DNA of 64,000 nucleotides from Campylobacter showae CSUNSWCD (GTDB lineage Bacteria; Campylobacterota; Campylobacteria; Campylobacterales; Campylobacteraceae), in contig NZ_AMZQ01000002.1 of NCBI RefSeq assembly GCF_000313615.1, positions 1 to 64,000 of the forward strand, written 5' to 3'. Positions 8,941 to 18,047 of this stretch are shown one piece after another. Position 1 is the first letter of the stretch. Each line of letters begins with the position of its first letter. A program made the position numbers and the translations under genes. The notes under the pieces are model-generated. The model was not told where the DNA came from, did no database searches, and was given only the letters and a program-made list of their open reading frames with translations.

Positions 8941-9592
8941 GCGCGCCTCCTTGAGAGATTAGCTCATCTTTTACGATTTGCCCCAGATCCATCTCGACGT
9001 AGCGGTTTGATATGCCTTGCACCTCATCAAGCCTGTGCGAGATGAAAACCAGCGTCTTTTCGCGCGCAAACTCGCCTAGTAGATCCATAAAATTTCGCCT
9101 GGCTTTTGGGTCCAAATTTGCCGTGGGCTCATCAAACATCATAGCTTCGGTATCTTTGGCAAAGGCGATTGCGATTAGCATTTTTTGCTTCATACCGCCT
9201 GAGAGTTTGTAAAAGGGCTTGTGAAAATTTCCTTTTAGATCAAGCTCCATTTTCTCGCAAAATTTCTCTATATTTTCCTGAGCAACGCCCGAACTTTTGC
9301 AGACGAACTCGCAAAGCTCTTTTAGGTTAAATTTAAGCGGCGGCGGCGTTTGCGGAACGAAAGATATCACGCTAAGGGCTTCTTTGCGCGCGGTAAATGG
9401 GTCAAAGCCGTTTACTCGCACCTCGCCGCTGTTTGGTTTAAATTCGCCTAGGATTATGCGCATCAGCGAGCTTTTGCCGGCGCCGTTTTGCCCGAGCACG
9501 ACCGTTTTTTGCCCCTTTTCTATGCTTAAATTTACGTTTTGCAGTATCTTTTGCGAGCCAAAAGCCTTGGTGATGTCTTTTAAGATTATCAA
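8933..9592 (-). CDS. nosF: NosF, ABC transporter ATPase
   Basis: 219-residue cytoplasmic ATPase that drives NosY. Visible motifs are Walker A LGQNGAGKSSL (about residues 33-43), the signature LSGGMKQK (about 129), Walker B MMFDEPTANLDP (about 151) and the switch His in FISHRLDE. Length matches single-domain ABC subunits. It sits between nosH (10-base gap) and nosY (8-base overlap) in the order known from Wolinella succinogenes. Confidence 0.93.
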   Translation of the reverse strand: MIILKDITKAFGSQKILQNVNLSIEKGQKTVVLGQNGAGKSSLMRIILGEFKPNSGEVRVNGFDPFTARKEALSVISFVPQTPPPLKFNLKELCEFVCKSSGVAQENIEKFCEKMELDLKGNFHKPFYKLSGGMKQKMLIAIAFAKDTEAMMFDEPTANLDPKARRNFMDLLGEFAREKTLVFISHRLDEVQGISNRYVEMDLGQIVKDELISQGGAHA

Positions 9593-9602
9593 ATTTATCC
9601 TT

Positions 9603-10508
9603 TTAGATGAGCTTTTTAAAGCCGTTGTCGAATTTCAGCGCGTCGTGGTGACACACGTCGATACAGCGCCCGCAAAGCGTGCAGTCGCCGCCCACGAGAC
9701 GAAATTCTTTTTTATTTTCGTCGCCGTCAAATTTAGCGTTTTTCTTCGTGATTTCAAGCACATGCGGCACGAGACAGGTATCGATGCAGACTAGGCAGTG
9801 GTCGCAGCGATCTTTGTTCCAGCTAACTTTGACGGCGTTGGTGCGGGTTAGCAGCGAATACGTCGCACCGATGGGGCAGACGTAGCGGCACCAGCCTCTA
9901 CGGGAGTAGAAAATCTCGACTAAAAGTATAAAAACCGCAAACCAAATCGCGTGAAAGTAGCCGTAAATAACAAACCTCGACACTATGCCCGTCACGCTAA
10001 ATACCTCAAACACGAGCTGCGCGCTGGCAAAACTCATCGCGATAAAAAGCACGGTAAAGACGTAGCGCCATTTGGGGTCGAAATTTCGGCGTTTGATTAT
10101 CTTTTTGGCGGCTAAATTTTCGTGGATTTTCTCGCCGATCTCGCCCAAAAAAGTATAAGGGCAAATCCAGCCGCAAAAAGCTCGCCCGCCAACAAGCGCG
10201 TAAAAAAGCAAAATCGTAGCCGTGCCGATGATCAAATTTATCGGAAACTCGTGCGTCGCGGCAAATACCTGAAAGCTCATAAAAGCGTCGGTCAAATGAA
10301 AGCCTAAAATCCTTGATCCGCTGATGTCGCCTTCTAAAATTTGAATATCCGCGCGGTAAGAAAGCACGAACAAAATATGCACTAGCGCGATCGTCATGAG
10401 CCGCCAAGCGCGGATGCTAAGGCGCTTTTTGCCCTCCGCGTTTTTTACCGTGAGCGTGCTTAGAAACGGGACTTTGGCGACCGTGCAGCGCGTGGCGTAC
10501 TTGTCCAT
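9603..10508 (-). CDS. nosH: NosH, NapH-like polyferredoxin membrane quinol oxidase
   Basis: 301 residues with about four membrane helices. CGWICPYTFLGE and CRYVCPIGA motifs lie between the helices, and two C-terminal [4Fe-4S] motifs (CDHCLVCIDTC and CTLCGRCIDVC) follow. By analogy with NapGH, NosG and NosH are thought to carry electrons from menaquinol towards the periplasmic cytochromes and NosZ. This replaces NosR, which clade II clusters lack. The ATG lies four bases from the nosC2 stop, within a tightly packed operon. Confidence 0.92.
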   Translation of the reverse strand: MDKYATRCTVAKVPFLSTLTVKNAEGKKRLSIRAWRLMTIALVHILFVLSYRADIQILEGDISGSRILGFHLTDAFMSFQVFAATHEFPINLIIGTATILLFYALVGGRAFCGWICPYTFLGEIGEKIHENLAAKKIIKRRNFDPKWRYVFTVLFIAMSFASAQLVFEVFSVTGIVSRFVIYGYFHAIWFAVFILLVEIFYSRRGWCRYVCPIGATYSLLTRTNAVKVSWNKDRCDHCLVCIDTCLVPHVLEITKKNAKFDGDENKKEFRLVGGDCTLCGRCIDVCHHDALKFDNGFKKLI

Positions 10509-10511
10509 TTT

Positions 10512-10967
10512 CTACTCTTTAAATTTTGAAATTTCATCAGCTAACGCGCCTAGATCCTCGTCTGATACGTTTGTAAGAAGCCCCTTCATCAGGCTATTTG
10601 ACACCTTGCCTTCTTTGTAGTTTTTTAGCGAAGCTAGGATTTCGTCCTTGCTCTTGCCTGCGATGCTAGGCGCCATCACGCCCTTGCCGTTTGCTCCGTG
10701 ACAAGGCGCGCAGGAGGTCAGGTATCGCTTGCTAACGCCCTGGCTAGGCTGATTTGCGACGCTGTTTTGTAGCTGTTTGATCTTTTTGATCTCTTCGCTA
10801 TCTTGCAAATTTAGCTCTTCATTTACGACTTTTGGCTGCGTTTGTTGTGCCGGTTTTAGCTCGGGCCTGCTAGCGTCCTTTATGGGTGCCAAGGGCTGGC
10901 TAGTCAGCATAAAAACCATGAGCGCAAGTACCAAAACTCCAAAGATTATCGCTATTTTCTTTCCCAT
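10512..10967 (-). CDS. nosC2: NosC2, membrane-anchored mono-heme cytochrome c
   Basis: 151 residues: an N-terminal membrane anchor (about 5-23), a charged Pro/Glu-rich linker, and one class I cytochrome c domain with heme motif CAPCH (near residue 87) and a likely Met ligand in NSLMKGLL. It is expected to shuttle electrons to NosZ in the periplasm. It is the second of two adjacent cytochrome genes, as in Wolinella nosC1C2, and is separated from nosC1 by nine bases. Confidence 0.88.
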   Translation of the reverse strand: MGKKIAIIFGVLVLALMVFMLTSQPLAPIKDASRPELKPAQQTQPKVVNEELNLQDSEEIKKIKQLQNSVANQPSQGVSKRYLTSCAPCHGANGKGVMAPSIAGKSKDEILASLKNYKEGKVSNSLMKGLLTNVSDEDLGALADEISKFKE

Positions 10968-10976
10968 TTTAGCCTC

Positions 10977-11549
10977 CTATTTTTTTCTAAATTGCTCGTT
11001 AAATTCGCTGATTTCATTAGCTAGCGCCCTGATCTGCGCCTCGTCCATGCCGCGAACTAGATCTTTCATCAGCGGATTTGCCTTTTGCTTGCTCTTATAT
11101 GCGGCGATCATGTCGTAAATTTGATCCGAGGTTTTATTTAGCAGCGACGGGCCGATGATGCCGTTGGCGTAGTCGTCGTGGCAAGCGGAGCATTTGACTA
11201 TAAAGTCCTTGCTAAGGCGCCCTTTGATGAGTTTTAAATTTATGCTTTGCAGCGGGCTTCGCACCATCGCTAGCGCGCCGACTGAGCGGCTAGTTTCACT
11301 CTCTTCGTCATCTAGGCCAAATTTGACTCTCTTTTTGCCGTTTATATCGTAGGTTATAAACTGATCGTAGTCTTTTTGCGCGGTTGCGTTTGCGTCTGCT
11401 TTTTGCGTCTCTATCATGCCTGCGGCGGCTGGCGTCGCCTGCGTTTTTGCCGCTTGCGTCGCGCTTTTTTTATCATCCTTGCTTTCGCAGCCGGTTATCA
11501 GCATGGCGGCGGCGAGGGCGATGAGACAGCCTAAAATTTTATTTCTCAT
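10977..11549 (-). CDS. nosC1: NosC1, lipoprotein mono-heme cytochrome c
   Basis: 190 residues with a lipoprotein signal peptide (hydrophobic run followed by lipobox LITGC at about residue 21), an Ala/Thr-rich spacer, and one heme-binding CSACH (near 122) with a downstream NPLMKDL that may provide the axial Met. Presumably lipid-anchored on the periplasmic side and part of the electron route to NosZ. It begins two bases after the nosG stop. Confidence 0.88.
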   Translation of the reverse strand: MRNKILGCLIALAAAMLITGCESKDDKKSATQAAKTQATPAAAGMIETQKADANATAQKDYDQFITYDINGKKRVKFGLDDEESETSRSVGALAMVRSPLQSINLKLIKGRLSKDFIVKCSACHDDYANGIIGPSLLNKTSDQIYDMIAAYKSKQKANPLMKDLVRGMDEAQIRALANEISEFNEQFRKK

Positions 11550-11551
11550 TT

Positions 11552-12232
11552 TTATCCTTTGTAAATTTCGTCATAGCCGCGGTTTGGCGCTATATCGATG
11601 ATCTGCGCCGGGCAAACCTCGGCGCACACTCCGCATCCGACGCAGCCTTGTTTAAATTCGGGTAAATTTCGCCCGTCGCTTTTAGCCATCGCTATGGCGG
11701 CATCTCCGACCGGGCAGAGGCTCACGCACAGATCGCAGGGCTTATCCACGCTATTTTGGACGGCGTCTTTTACGGCTTGCTCGCGGTCGTTGTAAATTTT
11801 ACGCTCAAGCATTTTCGTAACGCCGCTTAAATTTACGTTTTCGTTTTTGTAGGCAAGACAGGCTTCGCGTCCTCGCAGCACGCCCACGCCCATCTTTACG
11901 TCGCTAATCTGCGTCGTAGCGTGATCTAGCGCGCCGCTGGGACAGGCTAAAACGCAAGGAAAAAGGTCGCACAGATAGCAGCCTCGCTTGTGTGCGTCGA
12001 TATAGGACGTGCCGTTTGAGTAGCCCTGCGTTATATCTAGTAGCTCGATGCTGTGATACGGGCAGACCTGCACGCACTGGCCGCATTTTATGCAGAGCGA
12101 TTCGAAATTTTTAACCGCCCCCGGAGGCCGTAAAAAAAGCTCGTCCGCGCGCGTTTTGGGTAAAAAATATCCGATGCCGTATCCTGCGGCCGCCGCGCCT
12201 GCCGTTAGGGCGATAAAATTTCGTCTATTCAT
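11552..12232 (-). CDS. nosG: NosG, NapG-like periplasmic ferredoxin (Tat substrate)
   Basis: 226 residues beginning MNRRNFIAL, a twin-arginine signal, followed by four [4Fe-4S] cysteine clusters (CIKCGQCVQVC, CYLCDLFPCVLAC, CDLCVSLC, CVGCGVCAEVC). It resembles NapG and is expected to pair with membrane NosH in quinol oxidation. The start overlaps the nosD stop by four bases, indicating coupled translation. Confidence 0.92.
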   Translation of the reverse strand: MNRRNFIALTAGAAAAGYGIGYFLPKTRADELFLRPPGAVKNFESLCIKCGQCVQVCPYHSIELLDITQGYSNGTSYIDAHKRGCYLCDLFPCVLACPSGALDHATTQISDVKMGVGVLRGREACLAYKNENVNLSGVTKMLERKIYNDREQAVKDAVQNSVDKPCDLCVSLCPVGDAAIAMAKSDGRNLPEFKQGCVGCGVCAEVCPAQIIDIAPNRGYDEIYKG

Positions 12233-13464
12233 AGCGTTGCCTTTTGAGCGTTATTTGGGCGCATTTTAGGAGAGCCGTCCTCTAAAAGCTTGAGCGGCTC
12301 GGAAAAAGGCGCAAGCTTAGCTAGGAAATTTAGCCCGCTAATCACGGTCGAACCGTAGAAAAAGCGCAGTGTCGGATAATACTGCCAAAGCTTGTCGGCG
12401 TAAACGAAGTGCAAGTATGGCGTATCGCCGATACCATCTCTATCGACGTCGAGTCCTTCGTATTCGTCGAAATAATTACCGCTCCACTCGTTTAGCTCGA
12501 TCTTTGAGCCAGGCGTGTCGTTGATAGCCGTTTCCATGTTTCCGATAAAATCATTGCCCTTAAACACGCTTTTTTCCTGCGTCGCGTGCATTTGCAGCCC
12601 GATGACGTTGTATAAAATTTGATTGTTTTCGAGGGTATTTACGGTGCCTGGATTTAGCGGCGAGCGGTCGGAGTAGATGCCGCGCGAGTTATACAAAAAG
12701 GTATTTTCTCTGATGTTAAATCCAGAGGCGTCTTTTAGTGCGATACCCACGCCGAATGCTCCGTTTGAGTTGATTATCACGTTTCGGCGCACGAGGGAAT
12801 TCGTTGAAAACATAAAATACATTCCCACCGCTCCGCCGCTAAATTCGTTATCCTCGATGAGGTTGTCCGCCGAATACATCGTATGCACGGCGTAGCGGTT
12901 GTTTTTGCCGAAATTTTTGCGGATTATGTTGTTGCTAGAAAACCACGCCACGATGTCGCGGCTGTTATAGACGTAGTTTTGCTCGATCAAATTTTCGTGC
13001 GAATACCACGCGCGCACGGCGTCTCCGCGTCTAGGGACATCAAAGCCCTCTTTTGAGGTGATGTTGTTATCTCTTATCACGGCTTGGTTGCATTCTGATA
13101 GCTCGATACCGAAAAGCACGTCTTTAAAGCGGCTTTTTTCGACCAAGAGATTATTGCCCTTTGCGCAGCTAACGCCCGCGTCTAGCTCCATCTGGCTCGT
13201 GCCGCTGCCTTCGATGTTTAAATTTATGAGCCTGACGTTTTTTGCCGTTACTTTTATCACGCTTGATTTGCGGTCGCCTCGTATCACGGCGCCATCGCCT
13301 TTGCCTATTATCGAGAGCGGTTTATCGATTATGATATTTCCCTCGTAAAGTCCGTCGTTTAGGCGCAAGATGTCGCCTGGGTCGGCAGCGTTTATAGCGT
13401 CTTGCAGCGGACCGGCGAAGGCCGTCAAATTTAGCGCGCAAAAGAGCAAAAGCTTAAATTTCAT
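12229..13464 (-). CDS. nosD: NosD, periplasmic copper-site maturation protein
   Basis: Beta-helix protein of 411 residues needed, with NosFY, for assembly of the Cu-S centre of NosZ. After a Sec signal peptide (MKFKLLLFCALNLTAFA) come repeated parallel beta-helix turns with NN/NxI steps (for example NLLVEKSRF, NNIIRKNF, NLIEDNEF, NSLVRRNV). A longer frame reaches 13539, but I chose the ATG at 13464 because it gives the signal peptide at the very N-terminus and overlaps the nosB stop by ATGA. Confidence 0.92.
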   Translation of the reverse strand: MKFKLLLFCALNLTAFAGPLQDAINAADPGDILRLNDGLYEGNIIIDKPLSIIGKGDGAVIRGDRKSSVIKVTAKNVRLINLNIEGSGTSQMELDAGVSCAKGNNLLVEKSRFKDVLFGIELSECNQAVIRDNNITSKEGFDVPRRGDAVRAWYSHENLIEQNYVYNSRDIVAWFSSNNIIRKNFGKNNRYAVHTMYSADNLIEDNEFSGGAVGMYFMFSTNSLVRRNVIINSNGAFGVGIALKDASGFNIRENTFLYNSRGIYSDRSPLNPGTVNTLENNQILYNVIGLQMHATQEKSVFKGNDFIGNMETAINDTPGSKIELNEWSGNYFDEYEGLDVDRDGIGDTPYLHFVYADKLWQYYPTLRFFYGSTVISGLNFLAKLAPFSEPLKLLEDGSPKMRPNNAQKATL

Positions 13465-14222
13465 TTCGCGTCTTTGAGCTCTTTTTTCTTTGAAAATACG
13501 GCTAGGATACAAAGCGCGCTCATGGCCATCATCACCCAAAATCCTATGCTAGGATACGAGTGCGTCGTAAACTGCGCGACCTTGCCGTCGCCAAGCACGG
13601 TCGGCATAAACGGTTTTATCTTAAACGCGCCCCACTCTTGCATATTGTGTCCATACCAGTATAGCCAGCCCGCAAACGCGCCCATAAAAAGTAGCGGAGC
13701 GATGGTCGGAAGCACCATGAGCAGGGAGTTAAATTTGCCGTCGTAGTATAAAAAGGCTAGCATGCAAAGCGTGGAAATGAGCAGATAATAAGGCGCAATC
13801 GCGCGCTCGACGTTGCCGCCGTGCTCCATCGGATACATGCCGATGTAGTGGTTTATGGTGTTCATCTCGTGCACGTCGCCGCCGTATCCGTCAACGTGAA
13901 AATAAACCGGAATGCCGTCGGGAAAGGCGTCTTTTGGGTAGTTTGGCGCTTCAAGCGCGACGTACCAGATAGGAAAAGAGGGCGTGCCGATCTCGGCTTT
14001 TTGCTCGATCATTTTTTCTAGGCTGCTTGCGACATCCTTTGGCATCAGGTGGTTTTTGTACTGAAACGAGGTGTAAAGGTCGTAAATTTTATACGAATAC
14101 CCGGCGAGCGGCTCGCCCGCGGCGATCTTGGCTTTGGCTCCGAAAAAGCCCAGCACCGGGATCGTAAAACAAACGGTCATCAAGACTAACGCGATAATAG
14201 TGTAAATTTGATACTTCTTCAT
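13461..14222 (-). CDS. nosB: NosB, membrane protein of clade II nos clusters
   Basis: 253 residues. An N-terminal membrane helix is followed by a periplasmic stretch rich in His/Tyr (residues about 115-135 include HVDGYGGDVHEMNTINHYIG), then about four more helices. This family lies just after nosZ in clade II clusters such as Wolinella's and has no established biochemical role. The conserved His and Met residues could touch copper or quinone, but that is speculation. The 135-base gap to nosZ is the widest in the operon and holds strong hairpins. Confidence 0.85.
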   Translation of the reverse strand: MKKYQIYTIIALVLMTVCFTIPVLGFFGAKAKIAAGEPLAGYSYKIYDLYTSFQYKNHLMPKDVASSLEKMIEQKAEIGTPSFPIWYVALEAPNYPKDAFPDGIPVYFHVDGYGGDVHEMNTINHYIGMYPMEHGGNVERAIAPYYLLISTLCMLAFLYYDGKFNSLLMVLPTIAPLLFMGAFAGWLYWYGHNMQEWGAFKIKPFMPTVLGDGKVAQFTTHSYPSIGFWVMMAMSALCILAVFSKKKELKDAK

Positions 14223-14282
14223 CGTTTCTCCTTTATTAAATTTAAAAAATTTTTCGCAAAACGCTTTTTAAATTTAACGTAG

Positions 14283-14349
14283 GAGGCTCGGATTACGCGC
14301 GCCGAGCCTCAAATTTAGCGGACTGATTCGGACCGCTAAGCCCGAATCA
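14283..14349 (-). terminator. Stacked hairpins in the nosZ-nosB gap
   Basis: GAGGCTCGG (14283-14291) pairs with CCGAGCCTC (14302-14310) in a perfect 9-bp stem. Next to it are two mutually exclusive stems: TAGCGG (14316-14321) with CCGCTA (14333-14338), and TGATTCGG (14324-14331) with CCGAATCA (14342-14349). No T-tract follows on the minus strand. They may attenuate read-through or protect the 3' end of nosZ mRNA. Confidence 0.6.
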
Positions 14350-14357
14350 AATTTGGA

Positions 14358-16952
14358 TTACATTCCCGCGTTTTCGTCGATCCATTTTAGATATTCGATG
14401 ATATCTTTGATCTCTTGATCGCTCATGTGCTGATTAGGCATCCTGAGGTTAAAGAAATCTATCATAGATTTGACGTACTCGTCGCCGTAAAATTTAGACG
14501 GATCTTTGATAAAGTCAAACACCCATTTCTCGCCGTTTTCATGGCGTAAAAGAACGCCGGTTAGATCTGGACCCGAGCTAACCTGACCGATGACGTGGCA
14601 GCCGTTACAACCGCCTTTTAGATAGGCTTCCTCACCTTTGGAGGCAGCCGGGCTCATAGGCGTGGCGATCTCTTTAGCGAGATTGTTTTTGGCTCTTAGG
14701 CCGACGTCCGCGGTTTTAACCATATACTGCCATACTTGGTACTCCCATAATATCGCGCCGTTTACGTCGCCTTTTTTGTAGGCTTCGTCAGCTTTTGCTT
14801 TTACTTCAGGGATTTTGCCGTATTGATCCAGCGCGTCGGTAACTAGCTCTTTTACCTTAGGATATTTTTCATAATGCTTTTCTTTCAAATAAGTAACGAC
14901 GCTTTGAATAACTTCGTCGGTAGCTTTGTTTGTAGCGATTACTTTATCGTATTCGGCTTTTAGAGCTTCCGGGCTTAGGGTTTTTAGCTTGCTTGCTTTG
15001 GCGGATTCGTATTTTTTGTTCGGATCTTTAACTAGCAAGTAACCCATCATCTCAAGGTGCAATGCAGAGCAAAATTCGGTGCAGTAGTAAGGGAATACGC
15101 CCTCTTCATCCGCTACGAAATTTACGGTCGCTGTTTTACCCGGCTCTAAAGAGGCGTGGATGTTGTAAAGATCCACTGTAAAGCCGTGCGTCTCGTCCTG
15201 GGCGCGCTCTAGGTTTGTTAGGTGGATAGTTACGTTGTCGCCTTTATTTACCTCGATGTGTTCAGGGTTGATGTGGCTTCTGATCATCGTAGCGTAGACG
15301 GTTACGTTTTTGCCGTTGCGCTCGACTCTCTCTTGTCCTGCAAGAGTTACGAACGGACTTTCTTTACCCGTGCGAGAGTTTGTTCCCATCGTGTAGGTAG
15401 TAGCCGGTTTTAGCTTGCTAGCTGCGATAGAAACTACGTCGTGAGGCTCGCCAAGAGGTATCGGCATATCGTATAAAAGCTCCATCTTTGCACCCGTGAT
15501 GTCGATAAGCTGGTGGTTTTGCGGGTGAAGAGGACCTACCGGGTTAAAGCGATCGATCGAAAGTTTATCAAGAGCGATAGCGTATTTGCCCTTAGGTTTT
15601 GACGATTTTCCCTCCATAGTATCCAGGTGACCGATGTTGTAGTGGACGTTGATTCTATCTAGGACTTTTAGATTTTTATAGTCCCATTTCACGATCTGGC
15701 TATCGACGTAAAGAGAGGTATAGATGATGCCGTCTTTTTCGTCAAAAGAGTTGTGCAGAGGTCCAAGGCCAAGTTCGACTTGTCCTTGCAAGCTCTTTGC
15801 CATATCAAGCACCGGGATGCCGTACGGATCGGTGCCGGCGAACTCTTTTTTGTCGATCAAATTTTTGATCTTTTTAAAATCATAAACCGTCGCGTGAGTA
15901 TCTAGCTTACCGCCGATAACGATGTAGCGGCCGTCAGGAGTGACGTCTACGCCGTGCGGGCTCTTTGGCTCAGGGATCAAAAATAGCGCGCCGGCTTTAA
16001 CCGCGGCGTCTAAGGTAACTACTCTATGGCCGTTTATCTCCATGTAGTTTTTCTTATCCTGAGCTAGCTTTTCTAAAATTTGCCAGTTATAAACGTGCAA
16101 ATAGTCCGTGTCGTTTCTGCTCGCGCCCGCTTCAAACGGAGGCAAGCCCTTTTCGATACCGCCCGTATACATCTCGGAGTTTATCGAGTTTGTAAACGCC
16201 CAGCCGAAGCTCTCGCCCTTACCGGCGTCGCTTAGATCCTGCCAATACGGAGGAAGTTCGAGCGAGAAGGAAGCTTTCTCGTCTATCTTGCCTTTTGGAT
16301 AGTCAAATTTCCAAAACGTTACAGCGCCACGGAAAACCGCTTCGTACTCGTCCATCGAGTGGTAGCCGTTATCTAGCGGAGCCGCGTATTGCGCTGCTTC
16401 GATGACGTATTCGCTGTTTGGAGTGATAAAGCTACCGCCGTGTTCGCTTTTCATGATAGGGTTAACCACGATCTGAGTCGTCTCGAAATCGTGTAAATTT
16501 ATCACCGCGATGCGAGGGTTGGCCTTGTCGTTGATGAAAAGATAATCGCCGACGTATTCGCCGTTTTTCTCGGTTAATGCAGGATGGTGAGTGTCGCCCC
16601 ACGAAAGTTCCTTGCCTCTAATCGCGCCGCTTTTTAGGATAGCCTTAGACTCCTCATCAAAGCCGTATCCCTGCCAAGGCTCTGGCGTAAAGACGCCGAT
16701 AAATTTGTAAATCCTCATCGAAGGTACGCCGTAAACCATCACCTGTCCGCTTTGGCCTCCTGAGGAAAAGACGATATAGTCGTCTTTTTTACCGCTTGGC
16801 TGATATGTTTTAGCAGCCGCTAGGACGTCTTTTTCCGTTAGTCCGCGCGCTTTCATGATAGCTTGTAGGTCGCTATCCGATGCACACGCACTGCTAACGG
16901 AAAACGCGAGGCCCGCAGCCGCAACGATACCGCAACTAAGTAGTTTGTTCAT
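14358..16952 (-). CDS. nosZ: NosZ, clade II (cytochrome c-fused) nitrous-oxide reductase
   Basis: Periplasmic enzyme reducing N2O to N2. The 864-residue protein has a Sec rather than Tat signal peptide (cleavage after SACAS), typical of clade II. The beta-propeller carries His-rich segments consistent with the CuZ ligands (GDTHHPAL, KSEHGG, SPHGVD, LGPLHNS, GPLHPQNH, GEPHDV). A cupredoxin domain with the CuA motif YYCTEFCSALHLEMMG lies at about 622-638. A C-terminal monoheme cytochrome domain with CNGCH (about 780) is the hallmark of the Wolinella-type enzyme and lets it take electrons directly from cytochromes. It is second in its operon, 15 bases after the NapL-like gene. Confidence 0.97.
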   Translation of the reverse strand: MNKLLSCGIVAAAGLAFSVSSACASDSDLQAIMKARGLTEKDVLAAAKTYQPSGKKDDYIVFSSGGQSGQVMVYGVPSMRIYKFIGVFTPEPWQGYGFDEESKAILKSGAIRGKELSWGDTHHPALTEKNGEYVGDYLFINDKANPRIAVINLHDFETTQIVVNPIMKSEHGGSFITPNSEYVIEAAQYAAPLDNGYHSMDEYEAVFRGAVTFWKFDYPKGKIDEKASFSLELPPYWQDLSDAGKGESFGWAFTNSINSEMYTGGIEKGLPPFEAGASRNDTDYLHVYNWQILEKLAQDKKNYMEINGHRVVTLDAAVKAGALFLIPEPKSPHGVDVTPDGRYIVIGGKLDTHATVYDFKKIKNLIDKKEFAGTDPYGIPVLDMAKSLQGQVELGLGPLHNSFDEKDGIIYTSLYVDSQIVKWDYKNLKVLDRINVHYNIGHLDTMEGKSSKPKGKYAIALDKLSIDRFNPVGPLHPQNHQLIDITGAKMELLYDMPIPLGEPHDVVSIAASKLKPATTYTMGTNSRTGKESPFVTLAGQERVERNGKNVTVYATMIRSHINPEHIEVNKGDNVTIHLTNLERAQDETHGFTVDLYNIHASLEPGKTATVNFVADEEGVFPYYCTEFCSALHLEMMGYLLVKDPNKKYESAKASKLKTLSPEALKAEYDKVIATNKATDEVIQSVVTYLKEKHYEKYPKVKELVTDALDQYGKIPEVKAKADEAYKKGDVNGAILWEYQVWQYMVKTADVGLRAKNNLAKEIATPMSPAASKGEEAYLKGGCNGCHVIGQVSSGPDLTGVLLRHENGEKWVFDFIKDPSKFYGDEYVKSMIDFFNLRMPNQHMSDQEIKDIIEYLKWIDENAGM

Positions 16953-16967
16953 TGAAAATCTCCTTTC

Positions 16968-17984
16968 CTAAGATTTTTTCTTGTAAATTTGGATCTCGCC
17001 GTTTATGCTAACGGCTATGACGCTATCTTCGTCGTTAAAAATTTTTATCACGGCGTCAGAGTTTTTGCCTATTTTTTCTATCTGTTTAAACTCCGCGTCG
17101 CTTCGTAAAATTTCGCCGTTTCCAAGCCCGATATAAACTTTATCCTGCACGACCAGTAGGCTTTTAACGCGCGAATTTGAGATTTTGTAAATTTGAATTT
17201 CTGCGTCCGTCAAATTTGCGTTTGCTTTGCCGCTAGTCAAATTTAAATCCGCTTTGTTTTGCGCGTTTTTGACGGCAGTCAAATTTGAGCTAGCGTTGTC
17301 TTTGCCGTTTGTTTGCGTCAAATTTGCTTCGGCGTCAAATTTGAGACTAGCTATCTCGCCGCTAGCAAGTCCGAAAATCACGCCCGAGTTTATCTCCGCC
17401 GCGCTCAGAGCTACGGATTTTAACTTGCCTAGGTTTTTTGCCTTCATGGTGCTTAAATTTACGGTAAAAACCGATCTATCCCAGCTAGTTATCAGCGCAG
17501 TACTGTTTAAAATTTGACAGGTTGCGATACAGTATGCGCCGTTAAGATCCGCGCGCATCAGCTTTTTTGACGCAAGATCGTAAGAGATAAAGGCATTTTT
17601 GCCGGCGACCGCGTAAATTTTGCCGTTTGCGACGTGAAGGTGCGTTACCTGCGCATCAAGGCTTAAATTTGAAAGATTTAGCGCGCTAGCATAAGAGCTA
17701 AAATTATCGCTAAATTTAGCTATCTCGCCGCTTGAAAATCCTGCGTATAAATTTTCGCCCTCGAAGGCTAGCGAGGTTATCTCGTCTGTTTTAAAGTCAA
17801 ATTTTCTTATGGGTTTTAAGTATTTTTTGTTAAGTATATTTAGCGAATTTTTGGTATCGTAGATGGCTAGCGTTTTGTTTTGCTCGCTATAGGCGCAGCT
17901 TTTTACGTCGAGGCTAGCCGTAGCGCTAACGTCGCTTGCGAAGGAGAAAATAAACAGAGCGCATACGAGCGCTATAATTTTCAT
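16968..17984 (-). CDS. NapL-like periplasmic beta-propeller protein
   Basis: 338 residues with a Sec signal peptide (MKIIALVCALFIFSFAS) and repeated propeller-like blades such as ITSLAFEGENLYAGFSSGEIAKF and VKSLLVVQDKVYIGLGNGEIL. It resembles NapL of the epsilonproteobacterial nap operon; no enzymatic motif is seen. As first gene before nosZ it probably helps NosZ maturation or electron supply, inferred from position. Residues about 217-262 are an Asn/Ala/Lys-rich insert with four NLT tripeptides made by CAAATTT repeats, which breaks the blade pattern and looks lineage-specific. Confidence 0.75.
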   Translation of the reverse strand: MKIIALVCALFIFSFASDVSATASLDVKSCAYSEQNKTLAIYDTKNSLNILNKKYLKPIRKFDFKTDEITSLAFEGENLYAGFSSGEIAKFSDNFSSYASALNLSNLSLDAQVTHLHVANGKIYAVAGKNAFISYDLASKKLMRADLNGAYCIATCQILNSTALITSWDRSVFTVNLSTMKAKNLGKLKSVALSAAEINSGVIFGLASGEIASLKFDAEANLTQTNGKDNASSNLTAVKNAQNKADLNLTSGKANANLTDAEIQIYKISNSRVKSLLVVQDKVYIGLGNGEILRSDAEFKQIEKIGKNSDAVIKIFNDEDSVIAVSINGEIQIYKKKS

Positions 17985-18047
17985 GGATGACTTCCGAATT
18001 TTAAATTTCCGCTAAAGAAACTATACAACCGGAAGGCTTAAAGTATA

